Origin: Paulinella micropora
Lineage: Eukaryota > Cercozoa > Imbricatea > Euglyphida > Paulinellidae
DNA: 64,000 nt
Direction: 5' to 3'
NCBI GenBank assembly: GCA_019918135.1
Contig: WBZZ01002188.1
Coordinates: 62,001-126,000, forward strand
Each line of letters starts with the position of its first letter. Position 1 is the first letter of the stretch. A program made the translations under genes and the position numbers. The notes beneath the pieces are model-generated. The model saw nothing but the letters and a program-made list of their open reading frames with translations, ran no database searches and was not told the origin of the DNA. Positions 20,473 to 30,588 of the stretch are shown here, one piece after another.

Positions 20473-22148
20473 TTACCGATAAAAAGAGGAAGGAGCAGAG
20501 GGAGCAGAGGAAGAAGGAGCAGAGGAAGAAGGAGCAGAAGGAGCAGAGGAAGAAGGAGCAGAGGAAGAAGGAGCAGAGGAAGGAGCAAAGAAAGGAGCAG
20601 AGAAAGGAGCGGAGGAAGAGGAAGAAGAGGAAGAGGAAGAAGAGGAAGAGGATGAGGAAGAGGATGAGGAAGAGGATGAAGAGAAAGGAGTAGAGGAAGA
20701 GGAAGAAGAGGATCCGGAAGAGGATCCGGAAGAGGACCCGGAACGAGCAGAGGGTATTCGCACCAGTTTACCCAGATAGGCCTTCTCTAGATTTTCAGGA
20801 GTAACTCGGGGAAAAAAATTTTCTCCGCCCCGCCGGGAGGGCGCGAAGAACGGTATGCGCGCCAGCCAACGTTTCTTCTCGGGGCTCTCATTTTCCGCGT
20901 AAAACCCTACGCCGGGCAGCACACAGTCAGCCAAAGTTGTGCAACTCTTTGTTTCTGCTCGAAATTGGGGCTGAATAAAGTTGTCAGTCTGGAAGCTGGC
21001 CTGCAGATGCTCGAATGAAAAGCCAGGTGCAGTCATCCCATCGTAATTTCTGTAGTGGGAGACTGTCAAGAGGGACCAGCACGACAGATCACGTTGATTC
21101 GCTTTTCGCAGCTCATCCTCTTGTTGCTCTTGCGGCCTCTTTTCGCGCAGCCATTCTACTGGGTAGAGCGGCTGCATCTTGCCATCGGGATCGCAGTGCA
21201 TGTTGAAATCGTGAAAGCAGTCCTGTTTCTGACTGGTCCAAGGGCGCAGCGCGCGTGCTAGCACACTTTGATGTTGTTTTTGTTCTGGCGCTTTCAAGAA
21301 TTCGCACAGAACCTTGAAGCGTGCGTCCCTCTTTTCGGCTACGGTTGGAAACTCTTTCAAGGTGGAGGCAAACCGGTAGTCCCACCTGTCCTTGAGTTCT
21401 CGGAGGGTGCCGTGGCTCAGCTTCTTCTCGTCGTCGTAATAAGCGTACTGCACTAGATAGTCTCGTACGTACTTGGGTGCATGGCCAATAGTATTCTTGA
21501 GCCCCCGGCAATATGTAAGTTTCTCTTCCCATGTTTTACCACCTTCAAACCAACCCCGAAGTAAGGGGTTGCAAGACCTCCGCAGAACCTGAAACAAACC
21601 CGGAGCCAGTACCCCTGCGCTAGATTTTGGTTTTTCACATAGACTTGTGCAGGAAACAGGACCATCGTCATGGGCTCTACCGTAACGTGAGTTCCCGGAG
21701 CGTCTTCCACGAAGCGGTACACAAGTTCCTGGCCTGTAGCACAGGGGTTAATAAATCCGTGCATGAAGCTCTCGCCCTTTTCTGTAGCGATCGTTGTTTT
21801 GCCTAGGTGGCTCCAGATTTCGGACGGCGCGGTATCTGTTTTCCAATACCACGGGCCCGGCAGCTGTTCGACAAATTTTGCTAGTCCCAGTTCCTTGAGA
21901 TTTGTGACGACGGCGGCCGCCGCCAAGGAGCGCAGCTGCAGTGTCTTGGCGTGCGCCGAACTGCCTGGATTGGCTAGGGCCACGGGTTCGGTGCTGGCGC
22001 GCAGCGTGGGAGACGCCTGCCGCGGGCCCGATTTGAAGTCTGGATCACTTGTGTCCGGCATCAGATATCGCAACACGCTGGCGTACCCCAGGGTGCTCGA
22101 GCTGTCGCCTTCCCCTTCCTTTTTTTCTCGGGGCCTGTACTCGGGCTG
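20473..22148 (-). CDS. Unrecognised large protein with Ser-rich repeat tail
   Basis: The N-terminal half is beta-rich (PWYWKTDTAPSEIW, GFINPCATGQELVYRFVED, VTVEPMTMVLFPAQVYV), and the second half is helical and charged. The C-terminus dissolves into Ser-, Ala- and Pro-rich repeats encoded by the purine microsatellite at 20485-20740. It lies just downstream of the gene at 22152-23084 on the same strand and probably belongs to the same transcription unit. The gene looks broken in about one place. A virion protein is possible but unproven. Confidence 0.4.
20485..20740. repeat. Purine microsatellite (GGAGCA/GAGGAA)n
   Basis: An imperfect 6- to 9-bp repeat of GAGGAAGAAGGAGCA type on the plus strand, read as Ser/Ala/Pro on the minus strand at the end of the preceding gene. 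Confidence 0.85.
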
Positions 22149-22151
22149 CTC

Positions 22152-23084
22152 TTAAAGAAACTGCTGTAATCGGTGCTCCGTCCAAGCCAGTGTGCTTCTC
22201 TCTTGTCCTCCAGGAGGGCACGGGTCGCACACAAAAATCTTGCCGTCCTGGCGAGAGGGCCCGGGACTTTTTTCTTCTTCTTCTTCTTCCTCTTCTCCAA
22301 AAGTGTCGGATATTAAACCCGCTGTCATCAGCTGATCGTCTTCTTCTTCTTCTTCTTTCTCTTCTTCTTCTTCTTCTTCTTCTTCTTCTTCTTCTTCTTC
22401 CTCTGCAGGTTCGTATTGGTGTCCAGGAGAAGACAACCCTTGATCACCACCCTCTGGTTCCTCTAGATCTTGTTCTCTTGGTCCATTCGTTCCTGCCCGA
22501 TAATTTGCAAGCGTTTGCGATGCTTTCTTTGCTTCCACCAAAGCTCTTTCAAGTTCTTCTTGTGCGCTTTTTACATTTGCCAGGGCTGTTAGCACCTTTT
22601 GCTCGGCATCTACCGCTTGTCGCTGTAAAGAAACCACGTTTGTAGCGGGAGCGTTGCTTTGTGTCTTTGAAATTTGCTTTTTGGTTGGTCTTGCCTTGAC
22701 GACGTACACACGCACCCGCGCCTTTGTGTTGTTTTGACCGATAATCCAGCTTTCCGGCAGCAGCAGTACAGCATCTTCGCTCGCTGGCCTTACCTCCCGA
22801 GGTACAATCTGGATGTTCTTCTCCAGTATCTCCCAGGCTGCGCCTCGAAGGTTCAAGAGTTGCTTGAACAATTCTTTCTGGCCTGTTTTCCGTTCGGTTG
22901 TGATTTGGAATACCCATTGAATAATAGGAGGAGGGGAATACGCTCGTTGCTTTAGTCTTTCGTGTAAATAGGTCGGCAATCCCTTGTTTTCGCCAAGTGT
23001 ATCTAGGTTTAGCCAGACATGTACACTTCCATGGGTTTCGTTGAAGTACACGAGGACGCAGGCGTCTGTCGCAGTGCTGTCCAT
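22152..23084 (-). CDS. Unrecognised 310-residue protein with acidic tract
   Basis: An open frame from ATG 23084. Residues 1-130 form a folded domain (CVLVYFNETHGSVHVWLNLD, ELFKQLLNLRGAAWEILEKN). Residues about 145-185 form a predicted coiled coil with repeated Ala/Glu/Lys heptads. A polyglutamate tract of roughly 20-30 residues follows, encoded by (CTT/TTC)n on the plus strand, and then a Cys/Pro-rich end (CDPCPPGG). The acidic tract plus coiled coil suggests a chromatin-, tegument- or transcription-related protein; no family is recognised. Confidence 0.5.
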   Translation of the reverse strand: MDSTATDACVLVYFNETHGSVHVWLNLDTLGENKGLPTYLHERLKQRAYSPPPIIQWVFQITTERKTGQKELFKQLLNLRGAAWEILEKNIQIVPREVRPASEDAVLLLPESWIIGQNNTKARVRVYVVKARPTKKQISKTQSNAPATNVVSLQRQAVDAEQKVLTALANVKSAQEELERALVEAKKASQTLANYRAGTNGPREQDLEEPEGGDQGLSSPGHQYEPAEEEEEEEEEEEEEEEKEEEEEDDQLMTAGLISDTFGEEEEEEEEKSPGPSRQDGKIFVCDPCPPGGQERSTLAWTEHRLQQFL

Positions 23085-23625
23085 TCCTTTTTCTTAATTT
23101 GTGTACAGCCCCTTTTCCCCCCTCCCCCCGTCTCCCCCCCTCCCCCCTGTTTTAAAGAAAGGTTGTCCTTTTTTCTTTCCCCTTTTTTGTTTTTCTCTTG
23201 TGCCTTTCCGCCTTTCCCTCCCCCCCACCTCTCTTTCCCCCCCCCCCCCAAAAAAAAAAGAAACCCATTCTCGCAATTCTTTTTCTTCCGGCACTTCCGC
23301 CCTCTTTTCTTTCCTCTCTCCCCCGTCTCCCTTGCCTACGATGTTTTTTCACAGCTAAGTTTCTTTCCCCCCTCCCCTCGTTACCCTCCCCTCGTTACCC
23401 CCCCCCCCCCAGCCCTCCCTCCCCTCCCCTCCCACCAAACCCCGCAAAAAAAAAGAAGAACAACTAAGGCGGCAGGAAAGAAAAAAGAGAGGGAGAGAGA
23501 ACAAGAAAGGTGCAAGAGCGGCAGACAGTTCTTTTGCTAAAAAACAAAACCAAAACAAACCCCCCCCCCCCAAAAAAAAGGCCAACAAAGCCGCACACCC
23601 CCTCCACCCTCCCCCAGAACAAAGA
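23085..23625. other. Pyrimidine-rich divergent spacer
   Basis: About 540 bp of C- and T-rich sequence with runs of up to 13 C, between divergent genes. It presumably holds both promoters, but no individual element could be identified. Confidence 0.5.
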
Positions 23626-24921
23626 ATGAACGTTGACGACCAAGACCGATATTTTTGGCCCCGGACCGGGGAACGCGCGTTGGAAAGACAGATCCATGAC
23701 GAATTCAACCTGCTGCGGCGGGTCGGAGAGGGCAGGGACACGATCAACAGGACGGCCCCCGAGCACGTGCGCAAGGATGTGCGGGGGCTAGCCCCCGTGG
23801 GCAGCACACCTAGCCTGGACTTCAGCGCCTGGTTTGAGGGAGAGAAGCGCCTGCGAGAGGCAAGATTTGGCTTCACGGCCAAACGCCACGATTACCTGGG
23901 CAAAAGAAATGGGCTGGGCCCTATTATGAAGCCGCCCGTTAACACCGAGGTCTTCATCACCCGGGATGACCCGCGGTTCCGCCGCCAGAACGTGCTCCAG
24001 GAATTGCAGGTCGACAGCAACTTCTATGGCGCGGGAGGTAACGCGGCCGAGGTTATGTCCGCGGTGTCCGGCCGCGTGCTGTGTTTTGTGACCAACCCTT
24101 CTTATATCAATTATATGTGCAAGTACGAGCCGCTGCAGACGGACAGGCCCTTGAACGAAGCGTTCAAGTGCTTGATCAACCTGTTCCGCGCAAACTACTC
24201 GCTCAGGCAGGTGCAAGACAATGTCGACAAGCAGCTCGAGCGCCACCGGGCCGCCTCTATCCTCACTCTGCTGACGCCCCTCGGAGTGCTGGACCAGATA
24301 CAAAGCACGGAGACCAACGCGCGGAGCTACATCCCGGCTATGACGGGCAGCGTGCTGCGCCGCGGGCCCGTGTACTACACGGGCACGGACTCGGGGCTGA
24401 TTAACATCTGGGCCCTGCCGTCCTTCAAGAAAACCAGGCCCGACGAGGACGGCTCGCACACGCGTTGGGCGCCAGGGGAGACAGTGCACATGGAGAGGAA
24501 AGGCCTGAGCTTTGGCCTGGACCAGTTACCGCCCGAGGTCACGCTGCACTTGTGGCTGGTGCTGGAACCGGTCTTGTACGGGAAGAAGCCGGGCGGTGAA
24601 GAAGAAGAAGCAAAAAGCAAGCAGCGCGTCGTGTGGCGTTTCAGGCCGCTGGTGACTAGGACCGAAGAACCGTTGCCCGCGTGGCAGTGTACGGGCACGC
24701 TCTTGGGTCACGACTGGTACGGCGCGTCGATCTACGTGGGGCAGGTTCTGGCGGATAATGACGAGCGGAACTACAAGGGGGAGCTGTCCCGCGCGCTGGA
24801 TGATATCCAACAACTGCTGTACGGGCGCGGGCTGGCACACGACTCGGAGCCCCCCACCGACCTGCGACACCTGCCGTCACTGTCGCACGTGCACATACAG
24901 CCCTGCGTCACGCTGTACTAA
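23626..24921 (+). CDS. Unrecognised 431-residue protein, open throughout
   Basis: ATG at 23626 follows an AACAAAGA leader similar to the one before ATG 25901. The protein begins MNVDDQDRYFWPRTGERALE with a charged helical N-terminal 110 residues, then a compact domain (VLCFVTNPSYINYMCKYEP, FRANYSLRQVQDNVDKQLERH, ILTLLTPLGVLDQIQ) and a beta-rich C-terminal half with many aromatic and Arg residues (VTLHLWLVLEPVLYG, RVVWRFRPLVTRTE). No catalytic motif, zinc site or membrane helix is present. Size and composition suit a structural protein such as a triplex or portal-associated protein, offered only as a possibility. It is one of the best preserved genes of the fossil. Confidence 0.55.
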   Translation: MNVDDQDRYFWPRTGERALERQIHDEFNLLRRVGEGRDTINRTAPEHVRKDVRGLAPVGSTPSLDFSAWFEGEKRLREARFGFTAKRHDYLGKRNGLGPIMKPPVNTEVFITRDDPRFRRQNVLQELQVDSNFYGAGGNAAEVMSAVSGRVLCFVTNPSYINYMCKYEPLQTDRPLNEAFKCLINLFRANYSLRQVQDNVDKQLERHRAASILTLLTPLGVLDQIQSTETNARSYIPAMTGSVLRRGPVYYTGTDSGLINIWALPSFKKTRPDEDGSHTRWAPGETVHMERKGLSFGLDQLPPEVTLHLWLVLEPVLYGKKPGGEEEEAKSKQRVVWRFRPLVTRTEEPLPAWQCTGTLLGHDWYGASIYVGQVLADNDERNYKGELSRALDDIQQLLYGRGLAHDSEPPTDLRHLPSLSHVHIQPCVTLY

Positions 24922-25028
24922 ACAAAGTAAAGCAGCCCCCTTTTCTCGCCAGGGGTGGCGACAAGAGAAAAACAAAAAAAAACCGTTGTCTTTAATTAAA
25001 GAAAAAACACCTTTCGTAACATTAAGAG

Positions 25029-25901
25029 CTAGGCCATGCAGGCAACGTTGAAAACAAGTAGTTTCCTCGTGGCCGGACAGTGCGAACGTCGGCACTCGCC
25101 CTTCGGGGCGTTGGGGCACGCCAGCGCGTAGTGCGGCAGCGGAAGGCCCTGCTCTACCCTCATGCAATCGTCGGCACTTTCCCCGGCGTGGCATCTGATG
25201 GAGGCAATCGTGAAATTGATTTTCAGATCATGCCAATCGAACAGCCGTTTCAGCACAGCCACTAGGCTCTGCTGCTTTGTTACCATCTCGAACAAGGCAG
25301 ACGCGGCCCTAACCCATTTGAGCGAAAGAAGTAGCAGTTCCTGTCTGCTTTTCGTGTCAGTGTTGGTAGTCAAGTCCGCCTCCTCGTCCGAACTACCTTC
25401 GTTATCACTCAAACGAAAATCTCCAAGGCGGAGCTCCAGGCTGAGCTCCTCCGGCTCGTTAGGCACGGGGGAGAACGGACGCGACGTTTGTGCGGACCCC
25501 ATGACGCTCTTGAAAGCCTTGTCCAAGAATTCAGGCAGGATCTTGCTGGGCGACGGTGCCACAGCGCCCGCGTCCGAGCTCGTGATCCGACAGCCGCTGC
25601 CGGTGGCCGACAGACAGCCCCCGCCCTCGGTAGTGCGCAAAAGGCGGGGGCCGAACGACTTAAACTTGAATTCCTGCACCTCGAAGTGATAACTCAATTC
25701 GTGAGCTAACACACCATTCGCAAATAATACTTGCCGGTAAGAGGGCAGCGCCTCGAACAATTGGATTCTTTTGGATATAATTGCCTCGGTCAACTTCACG
25801 AAATCCGACAGCGGCGAGGCAACCAGGTCCCGCCATCGCAGCCCAACACTCATGACAACTTTTCTACACTTTGCATCCTCCTCTGGCGCGCCGGTATCCA
25901 T
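25029..25901 (-). CDS. Unrecognised 290-residue protein with Cys-rich C-terminus
   Basis: An open frame from ATG 25901. The N-terminal 85 residues are helical (LVASPLSDFVKLTEAIISKRI). A Ser/Glu/Asp-rich disordered centre (NEGSSDEEADL) follows, then a helical domain (LLLLSLKWVRAASALFEMVTK) and a C-terminal Cys/His cluster (IRCHAGESADDCM, ACPNAPKGECRRSHCPATRK) that could bind zinc. It faces the primase gene across a G-rich spacer, divergently. No family recognised. Confidence 0.5.
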   Translation of the reverse strand: MDTGAPEEDAKCRKVVMSVGLRWRDLVASPLSDFVKLTEAIISKRIQLFEALPSYRQVLFANGVLAHELSYHFEVQEFKFKSFGPRLLRTTEGGGCLSATGSGCRITSSDAGAVAPSPSKILPEFLDKAFKSVMGSAQTSRPFSPVPNEPEELSLELRLGDFRLSDNEGSSDEEADLTTNTDTKSRQELLLLSLKWVRAASALFEMVTKQQSLVAVLKRLFDWHDLKINFTIASIRCHAGESADDCMRVEQGLPLPHYALACPNAPKGECRRSHCPATRKLLVFNVACMA

Positions 25902-26337
25902 TCTTTGGAGCAGCTGGTGAAAATTAAGGGTCTAAACAAAAAAAAAAGAAATGAGGGAGGGGGGGGGGGGGGAGGAGAGGGATAGGCGGGGGTTGGCGCC
26001 CGTGGACACCCCCCCCCCCCCCCAAACCAAGACAGAAAAAAGAAATATGAGGAGAGAGAGAGAGAGAGTGGTGGGAGGAAATGTGTACGGGGGGATTGGG
26101 GAGAGTGGGTGGTGGGGGGGGGGGGGGGAGAGGAAACGAAAGAATAACAAGACGGGAGGGGGCGGGGCCGGCGGGGTAGACCAGAACGCCGGGACGCCCC
26201 CCCCCCCCCCCCCGCTCCCTGCTACTTCTTTCGTTTTCTTTGGAACGGGAGGGGAAAGGAGGGGCGGGGGCCGGGGCCCGGGGGGGGGGGGGGGGAGACC
26301 GCGCCGAACGTGGCCGCCGTCTTGAGCCAGAAGCGGC
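25902..26337. other. G-rich divergent spacer before the primase gene
   Basis: Runs of 10-19 G and C, (GA)n near 26050, and no credible gene. Several G-runs are close enough for G-quadruplex formation on the plus strand. Likely promoter region for both flanking genes. Confidence 0.45.
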
Positions 26338-27863
26338 ATGGCCCGCGCGGGACAAGCTGCGGGCGATGAGCTTTGGAAGCCACCGAGTTGGAGGGACGCG
26401 CCTGCGGCGGTTAGCTACAGCTACAAGGAACTGCAGAAGTTAGCGGCCCAGTACCGCGTAGAGTCGGCCGACATAAACTGCACCAATTTTGCTTGCGGCA
26501 AGTACAGGTTCCCCCAAGACGACGCGTTTTATTTGCGCTTGGTCGGGTTGCTCATGTGCAGCCAGCAGCCGCGCACGCTCGCACTGGCCGAGATCAGCCA
26601 CCCACGAACGCCACGCTTCTACATCGACCTAGACTTCGAGCTCAAACATGGCGCTGTGGGCTGCCCGCCCGAGCTTCTACAACAGTCGTCCGAGTCGTCC
26701 GAGCTGGACGGCGGGTGTCTGGTCGCGTTCGTCCATTCGTGTGTGCAGGAGCTCGTAGGTGCCGAGCGAGCGCGGCGGGCGCCCTTACTGCATGCCTCGG
26801 GCCTGTGCGGGCTGAGACGTGTTTACAAGCCGTCATTCAGGCTAGTGTACGCGGACCTGACTCTGGACAAGCGCACGGCTCTGCAATTATTGCTTGAGGT
26901 CCAAAGCCGCTGCGTACGCCAGTACCGTCGCGACAGCCTGCTCGGGAACTCCTTGTGCAAAGCTCTTGACAAGGGCGTGTACGACGAAAAAAGGCCGATG
27001 CGCCTGCTCTACTCGGACAGAGCCAAGCGAGAGAAGTGCAAGACGTGCCAAGCACTGGCGAAGCAGGGGCCCACGCCGTGTTTTACCAGGGGGTGCCGTG
27101 TCACGTGGGCGGGCAGGCCCCTGACACCGCTTGGCGTGCTGGAGGGACTAGTACTGCACAAGCGACAGCTGAGCTGGCCGGACTTTGTGCTCGGCTGCAG
27201 CACGCACTACGGGTTGGATTTAGCGCGCTGGCAGAACCCGCCAGACATTGCCCCCGGCTCAGCGCGCTCGCGTCGAGCAGGGCCTGGGCCTTGCCGGGCC
27301 GCCCGGCCTCCGCGGCGCCGCCCGACGAGCACGCGCTGTGGTCTGTAGTCTACGCGGGCCGGCCCCCCCCCCCCGTAGCCGTGGCGCGCGGCCCGCCCAG
27401 AGCCCGCAGCGCCTCTCCTTTTGTGGGCGACGCTGTTTCTTTAGCTTGGGGTGACTGCAGCCCCCAGGTCCGCTGCAGCCCGGAACTGGCGGAGCAGGCT
27501 CGCTCGCACTGCGACGAGGCCGATGCGCGGCGCTTGTTGCACTGGCTCGTGCTGCCGTACCTGGGACGTGATAACGACGGTTCTGAGCTGCTTGACTGGG
27601 GCAGGGCCAAGACGGGCGAGCGTGGGGCGGACGGGGTGGCCAGCTGGTTCGGCGTAGCAGGGGTTCGTGGCTTGTGCATCTGCCCCTTCAAATCTACTGC
27701 GCAGTCGCTGTACACTCACCGCAGCAACCCGGTCTCCGTGACGGTCGGCGTCTCGTTCCTCCACCTGCGCTGCCTTGACGACGAGTGCTTTGTCGTGTCC
27801 AGAAGGTTTAGGATTGCCCTCGCGGAGTCGGCGCGCCGGGGGCTCCGTCCGCTCCTGACTTAG
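26338..27863 (+). CDS. UL52/PrimPol-type DNA primase (AEP superfamily)
   Basis: ATG at 26338. Motif I of archaeo-eukaryotic primases is visible as RFYIDLDFE (residues ~93-101, with the two metal-binding Asp). A Lys/Ser/Arg segment KPSFRLVYADL and then DKGVYDEKRPMRLLYSDR match motifs II and III. Near the C-terminus a Cys (LCICP), YTHRSNPV, LRC and DDEC reproduce the C-H-C-C zinc-binding knuckle shared by herpesvirus UL52 and cellular PrimPol. The enzyme makes RNA/DNA primers for viral replication, in herpesviruses within a helicase-primase complex. The gene looks broken in about one place. Its end overlaps the convergent RPB10-like gene by about 56 bp. Confidence 0.75.
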
Positions 27864-28074
27864 CTCTCGCGCGAGCCAGGCCCCGGCGTACCACGGCCTC
27901 AGGCCCCGTATCTTTGCTGCCCAGCAGGGCCGCACGGCGACACTCTCGCTGCAGATTTAGGCCGGTCAGAGCTTCGGCGTCGGTGAAGCCCTCGCGCTGG
28001 CACCGCACAAAAAGCTCCCACAGTCCGCCCAGCGGTTTGCCGCAGGATACGCACACGACGGGTGCTAGCGACAT
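27808..28074 (-). CDS. RNA polymerase subunit RPB10-like
   Basis: 88 residues from ATG 28074. The N-terminus has the RPB10/RPABC5 zinc-site pattern VVCVSCGKPLGGLWELF, with C8-x2-C11, followed by the typical FTDAEALTGLNLQRECRRAALL, equivalent to [22 protein letters not shown] in cellular RPB10. A basic, low-complexity tail of about 30 residues extends beyond the family's usual ~70. RPB10 is a small core subunit of RNA polymerases I, II and III, and is also encoded by several giant viruses. With RPB5 it indicates virus-encoded transcription. Convergent with the primase gene. An upstream exon cannot be excluded. Confidence 0.75.
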   Translation of the reverse strand: MSLAPVVCVSCGKPLGGLWELFVRCQREGFTDAEALTGLNLQRECRRAALLGSKDTGPEAVVRRGLARARAKSGADGAPGAPTPRGQS

Positions 28075-28864
28075 ATGGTAGCCAAGAGAAAAGAAAAAAA
28101 CTAGCAACAACAACAAAAAAAAAAAAGGATTTTTTGACAAGAAAAGAAAAATGTGTCGCGTATGTGCTTCTAGTTCCTTCATTAAAAAACAAAAAAAAAA
28201 GAGACAACCGAGAACGTATGTACGCAGGGAGGGAGGGAGAAAAGGCCCCCCTCCTCTTCTTCTATCCAAGAGGAGACTTTTTTTTTGGTGTGTGTCGGGG
28301 GAAGGGGGGGGGGGGGGGAATGGAAGGTGGTAACAGAAAAGGCGCGGGGAGGGACGGGGGAAGGCCCCCCCGAGGGGAGACTTTCTGGGGTTGCGTGCGA
28401 AAGGTTGTGAGTGGAGAAAAGTGGGGGGCGGGGGGGAAGGCACGGTAATAGAAAGGTGCGGAGGGCGCGTGCGTGTGTGGGGGGGGGGGGGGAGTCGTTT
28501 CGCAGACAAGAACAACAAAAAGGAAAAGGCGCTCCAATGATCAAGAAAGCAAAAAAAAGGGGGAGACAGGCACAAAGAGAAAGAAAGACAGCAACTTTGT
28601 AGTCTGGAGCAGAGAGTGCAGACCGTGTCTGTAGCCTTTGCACCCCCCCCCCCCCCCCAGTCTCTCGTCCGCCCCACTGATTTTTTTTGGGGCCAAACCC
28701 CCCCCCCCCCCCCCCACAACCTCCCGCCCCCCATTCTCTCGTCCGCTCCACTGATTTTTTTTGGGGGCCAAAACCCCCCCACAACCTCCCGCCCCCCATT
28801 CTCTCGTCTGCCCCACTGATTTCTTTTGTCTGCCTCCCTTCTCTTCTCGGCCAACTACACTGCC
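28075..28864. other. G- then C-rich spacer with tandem repeats, up to the transposon
   Basis: Long G-runs (28300-28500) change to C-runs (28640-28810). No gene seen. Three imperfect tandem units occupy 28662-28828. The transposon insertion point is at 28865-28868. Confidence 0.5.
28662..28828. repeat. Three-copy tandem repeat, about 65-75 bp units
   Basis: Each unit starts CTCTCGTCCGCCCCACTGAT and continues through T8, GGGGCCAAA, a C-run and ACAACCTCCCGCCCCCCATT. Starts are at 28662, 28736 and 28801; unit length varies with the C-run. Confidence 0.85.
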
Positions 28865-28868
28865 CTTT
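28865..28868. repeat. Target-site duplication CTTT (left)
   Basis: CTTT directly abuts the left TIR and recurs at 37661-37664 directly after the right TIR. Confidence 0.75.
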
Positions 28869-29219
28869 AACTAAACATTCGACAATCTTGGGGGTATCCC
28901 TTTTTCCGAAATTTTCCATGAAGTATATGGACTTTTTTGAAAACGTGTGGAAATGAAAGGAAATGAATTCCCTGATTGCAGAACATATAAAAATAATATT
29001 AAAATATGTTTTTATTAATTGTAATACACTTTAACTTCATCTTCAGAGGTGGGCAGGAACCGGTCCGACACGGTAATTTTTCTACTTTTTCGTAGTCCCG
29101 GCTACCATGAATCTATGATGATAACAATGCCGAACATGCAGAATTTGCTTTTACTGTTTATTCTTGCTTATATTAAGCATTTTACTATATTAAGACATGG
29201 TTTTACCTTCAAAAAATTC
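28869..29219 (+). repeat. Left terminal inverted repeat
   Basis: Begins AACTAAACATTCGACAATC and matches 37300-37660 in inverse orientation, nearly perfectly over the outer 250 bp, weaker inward. A G-run block follows in both copies. Confidence 0.9.
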
Positions 29220-29443
29220 TGTTTGCCCGCTGTGACGTACGCTGGTACGTAGAGGGGGGAGGGGGGGGGTGGGGGGGGGGAATGGGTCGGAGGGAGGACG
29301 CTTCACATCAGATTCTGGTGCATTATCAGAGTTAAACAAATTTCTAATTTCAGTTTTTAGAAGAAGCGTTACAGTTGCAGTTGCCCTAGACAAAAACCAT
29401 TATGAAAAAGTCGGACCCAGAAAAATTCATTCAAAAAAAATAA

Positions 29444-30553
29444 TCACATACGACCACGTCCACGTCCACGTCCACGTCCACCCGCAGCACGACGTGCGCG
29501 GCGACGTCCGCGCAAACGGATTCCTGAGTTACGCATTCTCCAACTTGCGTCGGAGCGATCTGAATCATCTACAATATGGATAGCATCATGTTAAGGAGGA
29601 GAAGAACAAGAAGAAGAAGAAGAAGAAGAAGAAGAAGAAGAAGAAGAAGAAGAAGAAGAAGAAGAAGAAGAAGAAGAAAACTAATACCATGCTTTTCTTC
29701 CTCTGAACCAGAAGATCGATCAGACGATGAGTCAGTTGATGAACTGGAAGATGAAGTATCAGATAAGTCATCCTCTGAATCTGCCACTGGTTCTGCAGGC
29801 TGAGCAGCACCAAGCTCTTCTTCCTCAGGGAACCCACAGTCGCATCGTTCGAAATGGTTCCACGCTTGTTCAATAAGCTCTGCCTTCTTGAACTGTTTCC
29901 GATCGGAGTTTTGCGTTGCAACACCATGCATTCTCATCCATGATTTCAATTCGCTAACTACCATCTGCTTGGACGCAAATTGCTTTTTTTCCTCTGACGA
30001 TCTTAGCAACGTGAGAATTTTCCGCCAAGGCTCAGAAGCATTTCCAAATGCTAAATCCTGCTCCTGCTTTTCTTCGCTAGTAAGCTGTCTTGCACCACGC
30101 CATCTCGGGTGAGCTGGAGGACGTCCTTCATTAACAAAATAAGTGCGTGGTAAGGACAGCAGCTCTTCATCGGTCAAACGCGTAAGTGCGTTCATTTTCT
30201 CCTGTCGTTCTTGAGGCAACTCCATCCAATTTACAGGTAGCTCGTCGATCAATCGAAATTCTGCTCTCCATTCCTTGCCTTTTGCATCGACACAGGACAT
30301 ATGAGCAGGACGGCCGGGCAGGCCGCCTTCGAAGTAATCTCCATCCACCTCTACTCTGGTCAAATTTCCACCTGCTAACATTTCCTCCACATGTGCTCGC
30401 TCATCCGGCCCTAGGTATTTAGTAGCCAAAGCACGAATATCCTTCTTCAGGCGCGGATTGACGAAGTAGCCGACTGGAAGCTTGGGAGGCATGTCGGTCG
30501 CTGTCATAAATAGAGAGAGAGATAGATAGATAGAACGAGAGAAAGAGAGAGAG

Positions 30554-30588
<35 letters not shown>

